From Legionella birminghamensis (lineage in GTDB: Bacteria; Pseudomonadota; Gammaproteobacteria; Legionellales; Legionellaceae): a DNA stretch of 64,000 nt. Below the pieces are notes generated by a model, which had not been told where the DNA came from, did not search any database, and saw only the letters and a program-made list of their open reading frames with translations. The stretch covers positions 1,178,001-1,242,000 of the forward strand of contig NZ_UGNW01000001.1 of assembly GCF_900452515.1 (NCBI RefSeq). Direction: 5' to 3'. How positions within the stretch are numbered: the stretch's first letter is position 1; every line of letters begins with the position of its first letter. Shown here one piece after another: positions 45,624 through 52,935 of the stretch. The position numbers and the translations under genes were made by a program.

Positions 45624-45821
45624 ATGCATGAACTTCTTAATTTAATTGCAATTATTATCGTATTTGGACTGGCAATGTGGTTAATCAATGTTTTTATACC
45701 AATGCCTGCTGCCATCAAGTCCTTATTGAATATTCTGGTACTAATCGTTTTGATTATATATATCCTGCAATTCTTTGGAGTGATAAATACGATATTGCCT
45801 CCCATTCGTATTTTAAAGTAA
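45624..45821 (+). CDS. Small two-helix membrane protein (Thivi_2564-like)
   Basis: A 65-residue hydrophobic protein with two predicted membrane helices (about 5-25 and 35-55) separated by PMPAAIKS. The pattern MHELLNLIAIIIVFGLAMWL and VINTILPPIRI resembles the small Thivi_2564 family of membrane proteins of unknown role. TAAGGACC precedes the ATG. TATACT at 45587-45592 could be a -10 box. Confidence that it is a gene is moderate to good; no function is known. Confidence 0.7.
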   Translation: MHELLNLIAIIIVFGLAMWLINVFIPMPAAIKSLLNILVLIVLIIYILQFFGVINTILPPIRILK

Positions 45822-45863
45822 ATTGACAGCTGAACGTTCGACTGCCAATAGCAAGGATGGATT

Positions 45864-46421
45864 ATGCCGGGTACAGTTTTTGTCAGAAAAAAAGAGGATT
45901 TCAATCTTAGATCGCAGAAGAAATTACCTGTGGATCCATTAAAACCCGAGCAAGCCAACAATAGCCTTTCTTATGAGGCTTATTGCGCTGAGCTCCTTGC
46001 CGATGCGACGCATATCAATTCATCTTCCCGAACACAAAAATACAGTGGGGCACAGTTTGAAATAGCATTGATTGGATTTGGCGACAAACAGCAGTTGGAA
46101 AAAGAAATGGATTCGAATATAAAGGTCGAGTTGCCGGAATTCTTTGAGGCGGATATGGATGCCGGTTTTAACTGGCTTGATTTGGCTGTCAGTTATGGCG
46201 ACAAGAATGCATTGAAATATTTTCGCTTACGCATCCAGGAAGATTCTTTCCGCCAGGCATTTTGTGAGTATTGCAAACACCGTCCTGATAATCATCTGGA
46301 GCGCCATGCGGATATATCACCTGGTTTTTTTAGTGGTTCTTTGCGGCAAAGCTCCCCGAATTCCCGCGACTACGACCGCGGGACCCACAACCCAGCTCAA
46401 TCTTCGACCTTGCGGTCGTAG
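45864..46421 (+). CDS. Hypothetical protein whose C terminus lies in a repeat; possibly truncated
   Basis: 185 residues, no recognised family. The sequence from about 30 to 150 is polar and helical (SYEAYCAELLADATHINSSS; DAGFNWLDLAVSYGDKNALK), reminiscent of the start of a Legionella effector or ankyrin-like unit. From about residue 165 the frame runs into a family B palindrome (46357 onward), so the ending NSRDYDRGTHNPAQSSTLRS is repeat-encoded. The gene may once have been longer and been cut by the repeat. AGCAAGGATGG precedes the ATG. Confidence 0.55.
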   Translation: MPGTVFVRKKEDFNLRSQKKLPVDPLKPEQANNSLSYEAYCAELLADATHINSSSRTQKYSGAQFEIALIGFGDKQQLEKEMDSNIKVELPEFFEADMDAGFNWLDLAVSYGDKNALKYFRLRIQEDSFRQAFCEYCKHRPDNHLERHADISPGFFSGSLRQSSPNSRDYDRGTHNPAQSSTLRS

Positions 46422-46592
46422 CCCATAGGTATCTACGCATCACCACTACGCCCTGCGGCTTGTCCGCAGGGTCCAGTTTTTCTATGAGTCATCTGGATCC
46501 CTCGGATACACAAGCCGAGGGAAGTCGAAGCTAAGAGCAGACTGTGTTTTCAGGGATGTGTAGATAGCTATGGGTCGATGCCGCGGGGATAC
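46357..46592. repeat. Family B composite with nested family C pair
   Basis: The left end 46357-46387 is a family B hairpin (CGAATTCCCGCG..CGCGGGACCCA), and the right end about 46570-46592 is a half unit in opposite orientation (TGGGTCGATGCCGCGGGG). Inside lie an inverted pair related to the GTAGATAGCTATGGG motif (46419-46437 and 46558-46573) and a family C pair (46446-46527). It separates the hypothetical gene from the DprE2-like gene and covers the whole gap. Confidence 0.65.
46446..46527. repeat. Family C inverted hairpin pair nested in family B
   Basis: The left unit 46446-46474 starts CTAC with stem CCCTGCGG / CCGCAGGG and loop CTTGT. The right unit 46495-46527 has stem CCCTCGG / CCGAGGG with loop ending ACAAG; its foot is AAGTCG instead of CGTAG. 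The spacer is 20 bases. Stem changes are matched on both sides. Confidence 0.7.
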
Positions 46593-46604
46593 GATCAGCT
46601 TCAA

Positions 46605-47324
46605 TTAAAGCTTCATCCGCCGATAAATAATAAAAGGCAAATTCGAAATAACCCCCATAATATAACGCCAGAAAAAAGGATGGTAACTCATTCTTTTTTT
46701 CCTCGAAAATGCCTTATAACATGCCCTCGCGCAGTCCTTGGGTGCAGAGGCATAAAAAATCCCGGGCTTTCCAAATGTCTGTGTGGTGTCAATAAAACCA
46801 AGGCGCATGATCGTCAATGTCTGGGAGGGCCGGGCGGATTGCTGCAAGCCCTGCAGATATACCTCAACTGCTGCTTTGCTTGCTCCGTATAAGCTATTCT
46901 TGCTGCGTCCTCGACAGGCTGCCACCGAACTTAGAAAAATAAGTTCATGCGTGGCTTGTTCCTTGTTCAGATAGCCATAGATGATTTCAAAAGTGCTTGT
47001 TATATTCACCTTGGTTAACAAGTTTATATCAGAATAAGCAAGTTCCTGGTTTTCCAGAATTAAACTATGAGCCAGGAATAAACCGAGGTTTTCCTGTCGG
47101 GCAAAAAGTTGCAGGCATAATTCCCTGCTGTCATTGGAAAAATCGAAAACTATGGTCTGGCAGGGAATTTTATAGCGCAGCGTATAATCCGCCGCCATAA
47201 TTTTTAATTCAGCTGCATCACGGGCAATTAAGATTAAAGGGTGTCCCTTGCTTGCCATTAAGTGGCCAAACTCACGGGCGATTGCCGAACTGGCGCCGCT
47301 GATAACCCATGTTGTTTTATTCAT
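46605..47324 (-). CDS. Short-chain dehydrogenase, DprE2-like
   Basis: 239-residue NAD(P)-dependent SDR. Cofactor motif: ISGASSAIAREFG; catalytic residues: serine in IFLSSVAACRG and the YxxxK pair in SLYGASKAAVE. The C-terminal tail is hydrophobic and basic (FFWRYIMGVISNLPFIIYRR), as in DprE2, which reduces the 2-keto intermediate to decaprenylphosphoryl-arabinose. The assignment rests on the directly adjacent DprE1-like gene, which it overlaps by four bases (ATGA). The actual lipid substrate in this organism is unknown. Confidence 0.82.
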   Translation of the reverse strand: MNKTTWVISGASSAIAREFGHLMASKGHPLILIARDAAELKIMAADYTLRYKIPCQTIVFDFSNDSRELCLQLFARQENLGLFLAHSLILENQELAYSDINLLTKVNITSTFEIIYGYLNKEQATHELIFLSSVAACRGRSKNSLYGASKAAVEVYLQGLQQSARPSQTLTIMRLGFIDTTQTFGKPGIFYASAPKDCARACYKAFSRKKRMSYHPFFWRYIMGVISNLPFIIYRRMKL

Positions 47325-48607
47325 ATACAGATCCCCAATCGTCTTGCCAAATCGGAGCAGGGATGATGGGGAAGCGTAGCGAGAAGTTTTATGAATTTGT
47401 CGTGATTAGGATATTGTATTTTAAACTGCTCCGCTGTAAGCAGAATATCTTTTGCCAGGTAAACTTTTCCCTCATGCCTTGTAACCCAATCATTTAAATC
47501 CATCACCGCTTGCCTTGCCTGGGGTTGGTTTACATAATCAATAGCAATAGTAAATCCTGGCTGGGTAAAGGAGAGTAAACCTCTGCCGTTTTGACTTAAA
47601 TACTTTAATACAGCCAGACTCGGCAATGCCTGATATTTTCGGCTAATCAGTAAGCACTGCGTCAGGCATTCCTTTATTAAGGCTTTATCAATTACGGCCT
47701 GAAATTGAATCAGTCCTTTCTTTCCATACAGACCACTCCAGTTGCTAATTTTATCGAGGGGGTTATTGAATACAGGAAGAGGAAGAAGCTGTGATTGAGA
47801 CGAGGAGCGATAATAATAAAACTGATTAAAGAGCTTCATCCCGACACGGTTAATAAGGCGAAAAGGAATTGGCGGGAGCTTATGGGAACGGTATGTCTCT
47901 TTATCAACATGCTGCTCATAGTGCGCATAAGAAAGCACGGAGCGCTCAGGATTTAATAAATCGAGCCAGGCGGCCTGGTAGTCAGCGCTGTTCGCCAATT
48001 CCAGCATTCTTTGAATCAAGCTATCCCATTGCTGAAATTTTTCATTTTGACTTTTTACAAACTGCGGTGCTTTTTTTAGTTTAAGCCCCACGCGTTTGAT
48101 AATCCCTGTCAACCCCAATCCGCCAATCGTTGCATAAAACAGATCGGCATTTTCTTTCGGGCTGCAATGAACAGATTCCTGCTGGCACTGCAGTTCCAGC
48201 CATTCAATATGCTGGCCCAAGGCGGCTTCCCTGGGATTATTTTTTCCATGGACATCATTAGCTATTCCTCCGGCCAGAGTGGCGCGTAGTGTCCCTGGAA
48301 TAACCGGAGGAATAAAGTTCGGATCAATGCTGAACAAATCAGCAAACGTAACGCCTCCCTGACAAACCAGTAATCCCGTTACGGAGTCAAAAGAAAGGAA
48401 GTGATTAAGCCTGGTAGTATCGAGAATAGAATGCTGGTCATTCAGGCAGCAGTCATTATAACTGGTTCCTGCTCCGCGGGCCAAAATGGAATCTTTTGCA
48501 GATAGCTGTAAATCCTCTATCTGTTTTTCCGTGTCTGGACGAAAGCACTTCGATTCTGTCTGCAGATTATGGGCGAAATTGCCAAAAGGCATTAATTTAG
48601 GCTGCAT
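47321..48607 (-). CDS. FAD-dependent oxidase, DprE1-like
   Basis: 428-residue VAO-type flavoprotein. The FAD-binding part has ILARGAGTSYND, PPVIPGTLRATLAGGIANDVHGKNN and ADLFYATIGGLGLTGII, all typical of DprE1 (decaprenylphosphoryl-ribose 2'-oxidase). In the C-terminal part, the segment aligned with the mycobacterial benzothiazinone-binding Cys387 reads PGFTIAIDY, with Ala (A355) instead of Cys; the lysine 31 residues later (K386 in YLAKD) matches the conserved K418. It forms a DprE1-DprE2-type two-gene operon, implying epimerisation of a polyprenyl-phospho-pentose. Confidence 0.85.
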   Translation of the reverse strand: MQPKLMPFGNFAHNLQTESKCFRPDTEKQIEDLQLSAKDSILARGAGTSYNDCCLNDQHSILDTTRLNHFLSFDSVTGLLVCQGGVTFADLFSIDPNFIPPVIPGTLRATLAGGIANDVHGKNNPREAALGQHIEWLELQCQQESVHCSPKENADLFYATIGGLGLTGIIKRVGLKLKKAPQFVKSQNEKFQQWDSLIQRMLELANSADYQAAWLDLLNPERSVLSYAHYEQHVDKETYRSHKLPPIPFRLINRVGMKLFNQFYYYRSSSQSQLLPLPVFNNPLDKISNWSGLYGKKGLIQFQAVIDKALIKECLTQCLLISRKYQALPSLAVLKYLSQNGRGLLSFTQPGFTIAIDYVNQPQARQAVMDLNDWVTRHEGKVYLAKDILLTAEQFKIQYPNHDKFIKLLATLPHHPCSDLARRLGICI

Positions 48608-48735
48608 TGCTATGGCTATGATAAAAATTAAATTTTGACAGCTTTTCTGCAGAATAACAATTGTTAGTGTAAATGAGGCTTGGAACGCACCCTGGAATAC
48701 TGGTCTGGAAAGAAGTGCACATTGAGTGCATGGTG

Positions 48736-48764
48736 TTTACAAATAGTGCGAGATGTTCTATACT
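48736..48764 (+). promoter_or_regulatory. Strong sigma-70 type promoter before the J-domain gene
   Basis: TTTACA (48736-48741) and TATACT (48759-48764) with exactly 17 bases between, five of six matches each. It lies 34 bases before the chosen ATG at 48799. It excludes the longer reading frame that begins at 48673. Confidence 0.65.
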
Positions 48765-48798
48765 CTTAGCAAAATATGCCTGTGAAGGTGGGAATCAT

Positions 48799-50598
48799 AT
48801 GCCTCAAGATAAATTCAGTTATTTGTTGGACGATAATGACACTCCAAGAAAATTAAGTGATCTGGAAATACTGGGACTTAAACCGGATTTCTTTAAGCAA
48901 AACAATAGAAAAGGCCAACCTAAAGACCAGTCGCACCAGTTTGCCCTTTATGCGAAAAAATATCGCGTAAAGTATCACCCTGATCATAACGATAACTCTC
49001 CTCGCTCTAACGAAGCAAGCAAACTCATTGGTGCGGCAATCGATCGCATTGCGGCCAATCTACGGCGAAATAATGGAGAATATAAAGAGAAGGACAAAAG
49101 CAATGAAGGCTTCGTTCCTGATGTTAATCTGGATGATTTTTTGCAAGAACGTCTCCAAGCCTGCGAATCGGCTCAAGTAGTGATGAACGTTTTGGAAAAG
49201 GAAATAAATAATCTGGGTACTCCAGATGAAAATTTAACTATTCCAGACATAGCGAGGCTCTTTGCGAAAAATGCCATATTATCCAGGGTAACCCCTGAGC
49301 TTATCAGTTTTGAGCTTGAGCTTTTTGACAAATTGAGTAAAAAGGCAAAAACAGCAGATGATTTGTTTGCAATTGCGATGGTGCATAAACAATTGGATAG
49401 TGGTTTGCTTGCCCAATGGGTTGATGTTTATAGGCATTTTATAAAACCTGCTGAAATGGGGCATATTTCTGCTTTACGCCAAGTCGCCAGCTATATGATG
49501 TTCGGACAATTTGATGACTATCCTTCAAGCAGTGAGCCATCCTATGGTTTTATGTGGGCTTTGGATTGTTTATACACTTTTCAGCAAACAATTATTCCCG
49601 CCCTTGAAGCTTCTAATAATCCGCAAGATCAAGAGCAGGCAAAGCTGCTAAAAGATGATATCGCAAGAACGATAAGGCGTTTTGGAATGACGGAGGTTCC
49701 AGCTAAAGGCTCCAAAGAATATGAAAGAATACTGCAATATTTAAAAAATAAAAATCCTGGCTATAAAGAGGATATGGAAAAAAACCTTCCGTTTGGAAGT
49801 GCGTCAGAGATAATCAGGGAAAAAAACCCGCGGGTCTGGCAGTTAATGCAGCCAAAAGCTATCGAATCCGCAAAAGATGTCGAACTGCAAAAAGAGGCTC
49901 GTTCGACGGCTCCATTCAGTGAAACAGCGCCCCCATCTTCAGACCAACCTGCACCCAAAAAGCAAACCGAACCGGAACCCGGACATGTTGTCAATCCGAA
50001 AAAGCCGGATGTACAGGTTCAGCAAACTGCAGCTCAAGACGTTCATCGTGAACAGCAAAATAGTTTCGAGCAACCAGGTAAGGCCGATATATTCGACCGT
50101 CTTCTCAAAAAACTTACCGAAATAGATACTCAGGCATCAATGCAATTGCCGCTGCATAGGGTTGTTGTTGAGTTAGAAAAAGCATCTAAATTTTCCTCGC
50201 CCGATTACGACACTTTAATTGCAGCAGCAGAAAAGACAGTCGATCTTTTGGAAAAGCCCACCAAGCAGAAAGCTGAGGATTATGTCGAATATGCCAACTC
50301 GCTTCAACAAAGTTCTGGATGGCGACGATTGGGTGCTGCAATGAAAGCGCTGGGGACTCTTATTGCTCGATGGTTAGTGGCAGCTGCGACCTTTGGACGA
50401 GCTAAGGACACTATGCAAAGTCTTTCCACTACAGCCAAAGAGAGTTGGCAGCAAGCAAAAACAGGCAGGGAAGGTTTATCTCATGCAATGAGACTGTTTG
50501 GTGATTCGAAAAAAGCAATGAAGGACGCAGTAAGCGATGAGAAAGCGGCTGATGAGGTTCCTGGTTCACCTGCCAATTCCCCAAGTTCTTCGAGTTAG
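48799..50598 (+). CDS. J-domain protein of unknown function, candidate effector
   Basis: 599 residues. The N-terminal segment looks like a DnaJ J-domain: DLEILGLKPDFF then helix YAKKYRVKYHPDHND with the HPD motif at residues 60-62. J-domains stimulate Hsp70 ATPase. The middle is helical without a named domain. A proline-rich linker lies near 395-440, followed by a C-terminal helical region with a moderately hydrophobic stretch (LGTLIARWLVAAATFG) and a Ser/Pro-rich end. AAGGTGGGA before the ATG and the strong promoter fix the start. No signal peptide. The 6-Cys peptide gene follows at 26 bases. The effector role is inference. Confidence 0.72.
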   Translation: MPQDKFSYLLDDNDTPRKLSDLEILGLKPDFFKQNNRKGQPKDQSHQFALYAKKYRVKYHPDHNDNSPRSNEASKLIGAAIDRIAANLRRNNGEYKEKDKSNEGFVPDVNLDDFLQERLQACESAQVVMNVLEKEINNLGTPDENLTIPDIARLFAKNAILSRVTPELISFELELFDKLSKKAKTADDLFAIAMVHKQLDSGLLAQWVDVYRHFIKPAEMGHISALRQVASYMMFGQFDDYPSSSEPSYGFMWALDCLYTFQQTIIPALEASNNPQDQEQAKLLKDDIARTIRRFGMTEVPAKGSKEYERILQYLKNKNPGYKEDMEKNLPFGSASEIIREKNPRVWQLMQPKAIESAKDVELQKEARSTAPFSETAPPSSDQPAPKKQTEPEPGHVVNPKKPDVQVQQTAAQDVHREQQNSFEQPGKADIFDRLLKKLTEIDTQASMQLPLHRVVVELEKASKFSSPDYDTLIAAAEKTVDLLEKPTKQKAEDYVEYANSLQQSSGWRRLGAAMKALGTLIARWLVAAATFGRAKDTMQSLSTTAKESWQQAKTGREGLSHAMRLFGDSKKAMKDAVSDEKAADEVPGSPANSPSSSS

Positions 50599-50623
50599 AG
50601 TAACAAGCTAGAAAAGGAATATC

Positions 50624-50860
50624 ATGAGAAAATTGACTGGGAGTGTTTTACTAACAGGATTGTTTTTCCCCATTGTCATTCTCGCAGCTGATCTCCCTAC
50701 GGTAGTTATCGGTTCTGAAAACTATGATAAAAAGATGTGCATTGAACGTTACACCCAGGATTGTCTTGATAGCGTTTGTATGACTTCCTCTGATACTGAT
50801 TGTAATGATAAATGTCAATCTGAAGCTGAGGATAAGTGTCAGGATGCAGCTGATGACTAG
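50624..50860 (+). CDS. Small secreted six-cysteine peptide
   Basis: 78 residues with a clear signal peptide (MRKLTGSVLLTGLFFPIVILA, cleavage near AA-D). The mature part of about 56 residues is acidic and has six cysteines at 39, 47, 52, 60, 64 and 72 (spacing Cx7Cx4Cx7Cx3Cx7C), likely forming three disulfides in the periplasm or outside the cell. AAAAGGAATATC precedes the ATG. It is co-directional with the J-domain gene 25 bases upstream. No family was recognised. Confidence 0.7.
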   Translation: MRKLTGSVLLTGLFFPIVILAADLPTVVIGSENYDKKMCIERYTQDCLDSVCMTSSDTDCNDKCQSEAEDKCQDAADD

Positions 50861-50979
50861 TCAAGTTTTTGACTAGTCAAGTGGGGTTTGCAAACAAGCT
50901 GCTTGGCCAATAAGACTAAAATTCCTGGTTGAAGTCGCATCCCCGCGGCTACACCCCTCAAATCTCCGCTGCGGCCATC

Positions 50980-51148
50980 CGAATCCCCGCGGCTGCGACC
51001 GCAGGGCCCACACGAAGCCAATTTAATGTTAAGCACACTTGTTTATGACTACCTGTTAAACCCTATTTTTTGGCAACATTGAAACTTGTCTGACGACCAT
51101 GCTGCTCCAACAGACATGGGCCCCCGCGGTCAGTGCCGCGGGGATTCG
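50980..51148. mobile_element. Family B composite, MITE-like copy 1
   Basis: A 169-base unit. Left end: CGAATCCCCGCGGCTGCGAC then CGCAGGGCCC. Right end: GGGCCCCCGCGG..GCCGCGGGGATTCG, its inverse. The about 105-base AT-rich core runs from CACACGAAGCC to CAACAGACAT and includes CCTGTTAAACCC. The ends are inverted repeats of about 30 bases, each itself a palindrome. No open reading frame, so any movement would need a trans-acting enzyme. Confidence 0.65.
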
Positions 51149-51162
51149 GACGGGGAAAATAT

Positions 51163-51210
51163 TTGTGTAGATAGATAGCTATGGGCTGCGACCCATAGCT
51201 ATCTACACAA
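51163..51210. repeat. Perfect hairpin between the two composites
   Basis: Arms TTGTGTAGATAG..ATAGCTATGGG (51163-51185) and CCCATAGCTATCTACACAA (51192-51210) pair over about 19 bases with a short GC-containing loop; the left arm has one extra four-base GATA/ATAG repeat. A related inverted pair lies inside the composite at 46.4-46.6 kb. Confidence 0.7.
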
Positions 51211-51232
51211 GCGCATGAGAATTAAAAGCTCT

Positions 51233-51400
51233 CGAATCCCCGCGGCTGCGACCGCGGGGTCCACACGAAGCCAATTTAATGTTAAGCACACTGGTTTATG
51301 ACTACCTGTTAAACCCTATTTTTTGGCAACATTGAAACTTGTCTGAGGAGCATGCTGCTCCAACAGACATGGGCCCCGCGGTCGCAGCCGCGGGGATTCG
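51233..51400. mobile_element. Family B composite, MITE-like copy 2
   Basis: A 168-base direct repeat of the unit at 50980, with only a few changes in the core. The left 30 bases (CGAATCCCCGCGGCTGCGAC then CGCGGGGTCC) and the right 30 bases (GGGCCCCGCGGTCGCAGCCG then CGGGGATTCG) are inverse complements at 28 of 30 positions. This is the best preserved copy in the window. Confidence 0.7.
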
Positions 51401-51539
51401 AGGGGCGCAGCCGTGGGGATTCGGATGGTCGCAGCCGCGGGGATTTGGATGGTCTTTGTCGCGGGGATTCGCTAGCTTTATTTCTATGCCATGCCTATGG
51501 ACTCGTCTCAGGAATCAGAATTAATCTGTCTCCTAATTC

Positions 51540-51556
51540 TGGCACATTAATTGCTA
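51540..51556 (+). promoter_or_regulatory. Sigma-54 (RpoN) promoter of the fliM operon
   Basis: TGGCAC-ATTAA-TTGCTA matches the -24/-12 consensus TGGCACN5TTGCW at every key position, with the GG and GC dinucleotides at the right spacing. It lies 45 bases before the fliM ATG. RpoN with FleQ-like activators controls flagellar class II genes in Legionella and Pseudomonas, which fits this operon. Confidence 0.85.
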
Positions 51557-51600
51557 AAGCAAATTCAGTTTAATGATTAAGCTTGATTTCAGGATAACTC

Positions 51601-52602
51601 ATGGTTGAGAAGGATGTATTATCGCAAGAAGAAATTAATGCCTTGCTAGGCGCTGTAAGCAGCGATAATGCTGATTCATCTGAAGAACCTGGGCAGGATA
51701 TCCCCGCTGCACAAACCGCCAATAAAACCGAGCATGTTGAAGTCCTCAATTTTGCCAGCCAGGAACGCATTGTACGCGGTGAGCTTCCTGTTCTGGATAA
51801 AATCCACGATCGGGCTGCGCGGTATTTTGCCAATGATATCTATCTTTTGATGGCGAAAGAAATTCACATCAAGCAAGAACCCATGGCGGTAGTAAAGCAC
51901 CGTGAGTTCCTCAGCGCTTTGCCAAACCCCAGTTTAATGACGATTTATCGCTTCAAGCCTTTAAGAGGAAAAGCGCTCATTGTGTTTGACAGCACCTTTG
52001 TTTATGACCTGGTGGACTATTATTTCGGCGGCAGCTCCCAATTTTGTGCACAAACCGATAAAACTGATTTCACGGCTGCTGAATTGCGGGTGATGGATAT
52101 TGTAATAGGAAAACTGGTGCGTAATATCGAACAAGCCTGGGCCCCGATTATTCATCTTGAGCCCATTAGAGTCAATGACGAAACCAACCCTCAACTCGTC
52201 CATATCGGGGAACCGGACGAATTATTGTTAGTCAGTAAATTCAGCCTGGATTTTGGAAAGGAGCAGGGCACTTTTGCTTTTATATTGCCCTATTCGATGG
52301 TTGAGCCGATTAAACAACAGCTTGAGTTAGGGGCGGCCAGACCAGACGAGGATATCGATCCCAACTGGATCATGTCCCTTAAAGAAGAACTGATGGAAGT
52401 GGAATTGACCATCAGTTCAGTGATGGCGCAGACCACCAGTACACTGGGCAAAGTGATGGACTGGAAGGCAGGTGATTTCCTGGCGCTCGAAATGCATGAG
52501 GAAGTGACTGTCGATATTGAAGGAACCCCGGCTTTCATCGCCACTGTGGGCAAGGTCAATGATAAAAGAGCATTAAAAATAATCAAAAAAATCAGCTATT
52601 AA
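51601..52602 (+). CDS. fliM: Flagellar motor switch protein FliM
   Basis: C-ring component that binds phospho-CheY and sets rotation direction. The N-terminal CheY-binding peptide VLSQEEINALLGAVS (residues 6-20) is present. The middle CheC-like domain and the C-terminal SpoA-like domain that joins FliN are recognisable (GDFLALEMHEEVTVDIEGTP). 333 residues, normal. First gene of the operon behind the sigma-54 site. The ATG is preceded by a weak CAGGATAAC site. Confidence 0.96.
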   Translation: MVEKDVLSQEEINALLGAVSSDNADSSEEPGQDIPAAQTANKTEHVEVLNFASQERIVRGELPVLDKIHDRAARYFANDIYLLMAKEIHIKQEPMAVVKHREFLSALPNPSLMTIYRFKPLRGKALIVFDSTFVYDLVDYYFGGSSQFCAQTDKTDFTAAELRVMDIVIGKLVRNIEQAWAPIIHLEPIRVNDETNPQLVHIGEPDELLLVSKFSLDFGKEQGTFAFILPYSMVEPIKQQLELGAARPDEDIDPNWIMSLKEELMEVELTISSVMAQTTSTLGKVMDWKAGDFLALEMHEEVTVDIEGTPAFIATVGKVNDKRALKIIKKISY

Positions 52603-52611
52603 AGGATTTGT

Positions 52612-52935
52612 ATGAGTGAGAATACAGAAGGTGTCACTGCCAAATTGACACAGGATGCGGCAGGAAGTGCAGAGAGTGAAAAAATGGAAATGATTTTGGA
52701 TATTCCTGTGACTGTAACAGTGGAAATCGGCCGCACCAAAATGTCTATCCGAAATTTATTACAACTTAACCAGGGTGGGATTGTGGCATTGGATCGCATG
52801 GCAGGCGAGCCGCTGGATGTCTTGGTCAACGGAACTTTGGTGGCACATGGTGAGGTGGTTGTTGTAAATGACAAGTTTGGTGTCCGTCTGACGGATATTG
52901 TCAGTAAAGCAGAGAGAATTAAGCGTTTAAGATGA
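52612..52935 (+). CDS. fliN: Flagellar motor switch protein FliN
   Basis: 107-residue C-ring protein. The C-terminal SpoA domain is clear: MILDIPVTVTVEIGRTKMSI, GGIVALDRMAGEPLDVLVNG and GEVVVVNDKFGVRLTDI. The N-terminal about 25 residues are variable, as usual. It starts nine bases after fliM and overlaps fliO by four. Confidence 0.95.
   Translation: MSENTEGVTAKLTQDAAGSAESEKMEMILDIPVTVTVEIGRTKMSIRNLLQLNQGGIVALDRMAGEPLDVLVNGTLVAHGEVVVVNDKFGVRLTDIVSKAERIKRLR

Larger units (their letters stand above)
50935..51480. repeat. Gap of 740 bases filled by family B palindromes
   Basis: The stretch 50861-51600 between the 6-Cys gene and fliM holds no credible gene. It contains half units (near 50939-50980), two full composites (50980-51148 and 51233-51400), a separate perfect hairpin (51163-51210), and a tandem run of three half units after the second composite (51400-51471). 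Short reading frames here are translations of repeats. Confidence 0.8.

Noticed and set aside
48673-48798. Longer N terminus for the J-domain protein
   Set aside because: The strong promoter at 48736-48764 lies inside it and a better start with AAGGTGGGA is at 48799.
51339-51573. Two overlapping short reading frames rich in Gly, Arg and Trp before fliM
   Set aside because: They are translations of family B repeat arrays (repeated RGD/RGFGW-like pattern), with no ribosome binding site and no support as proteins.
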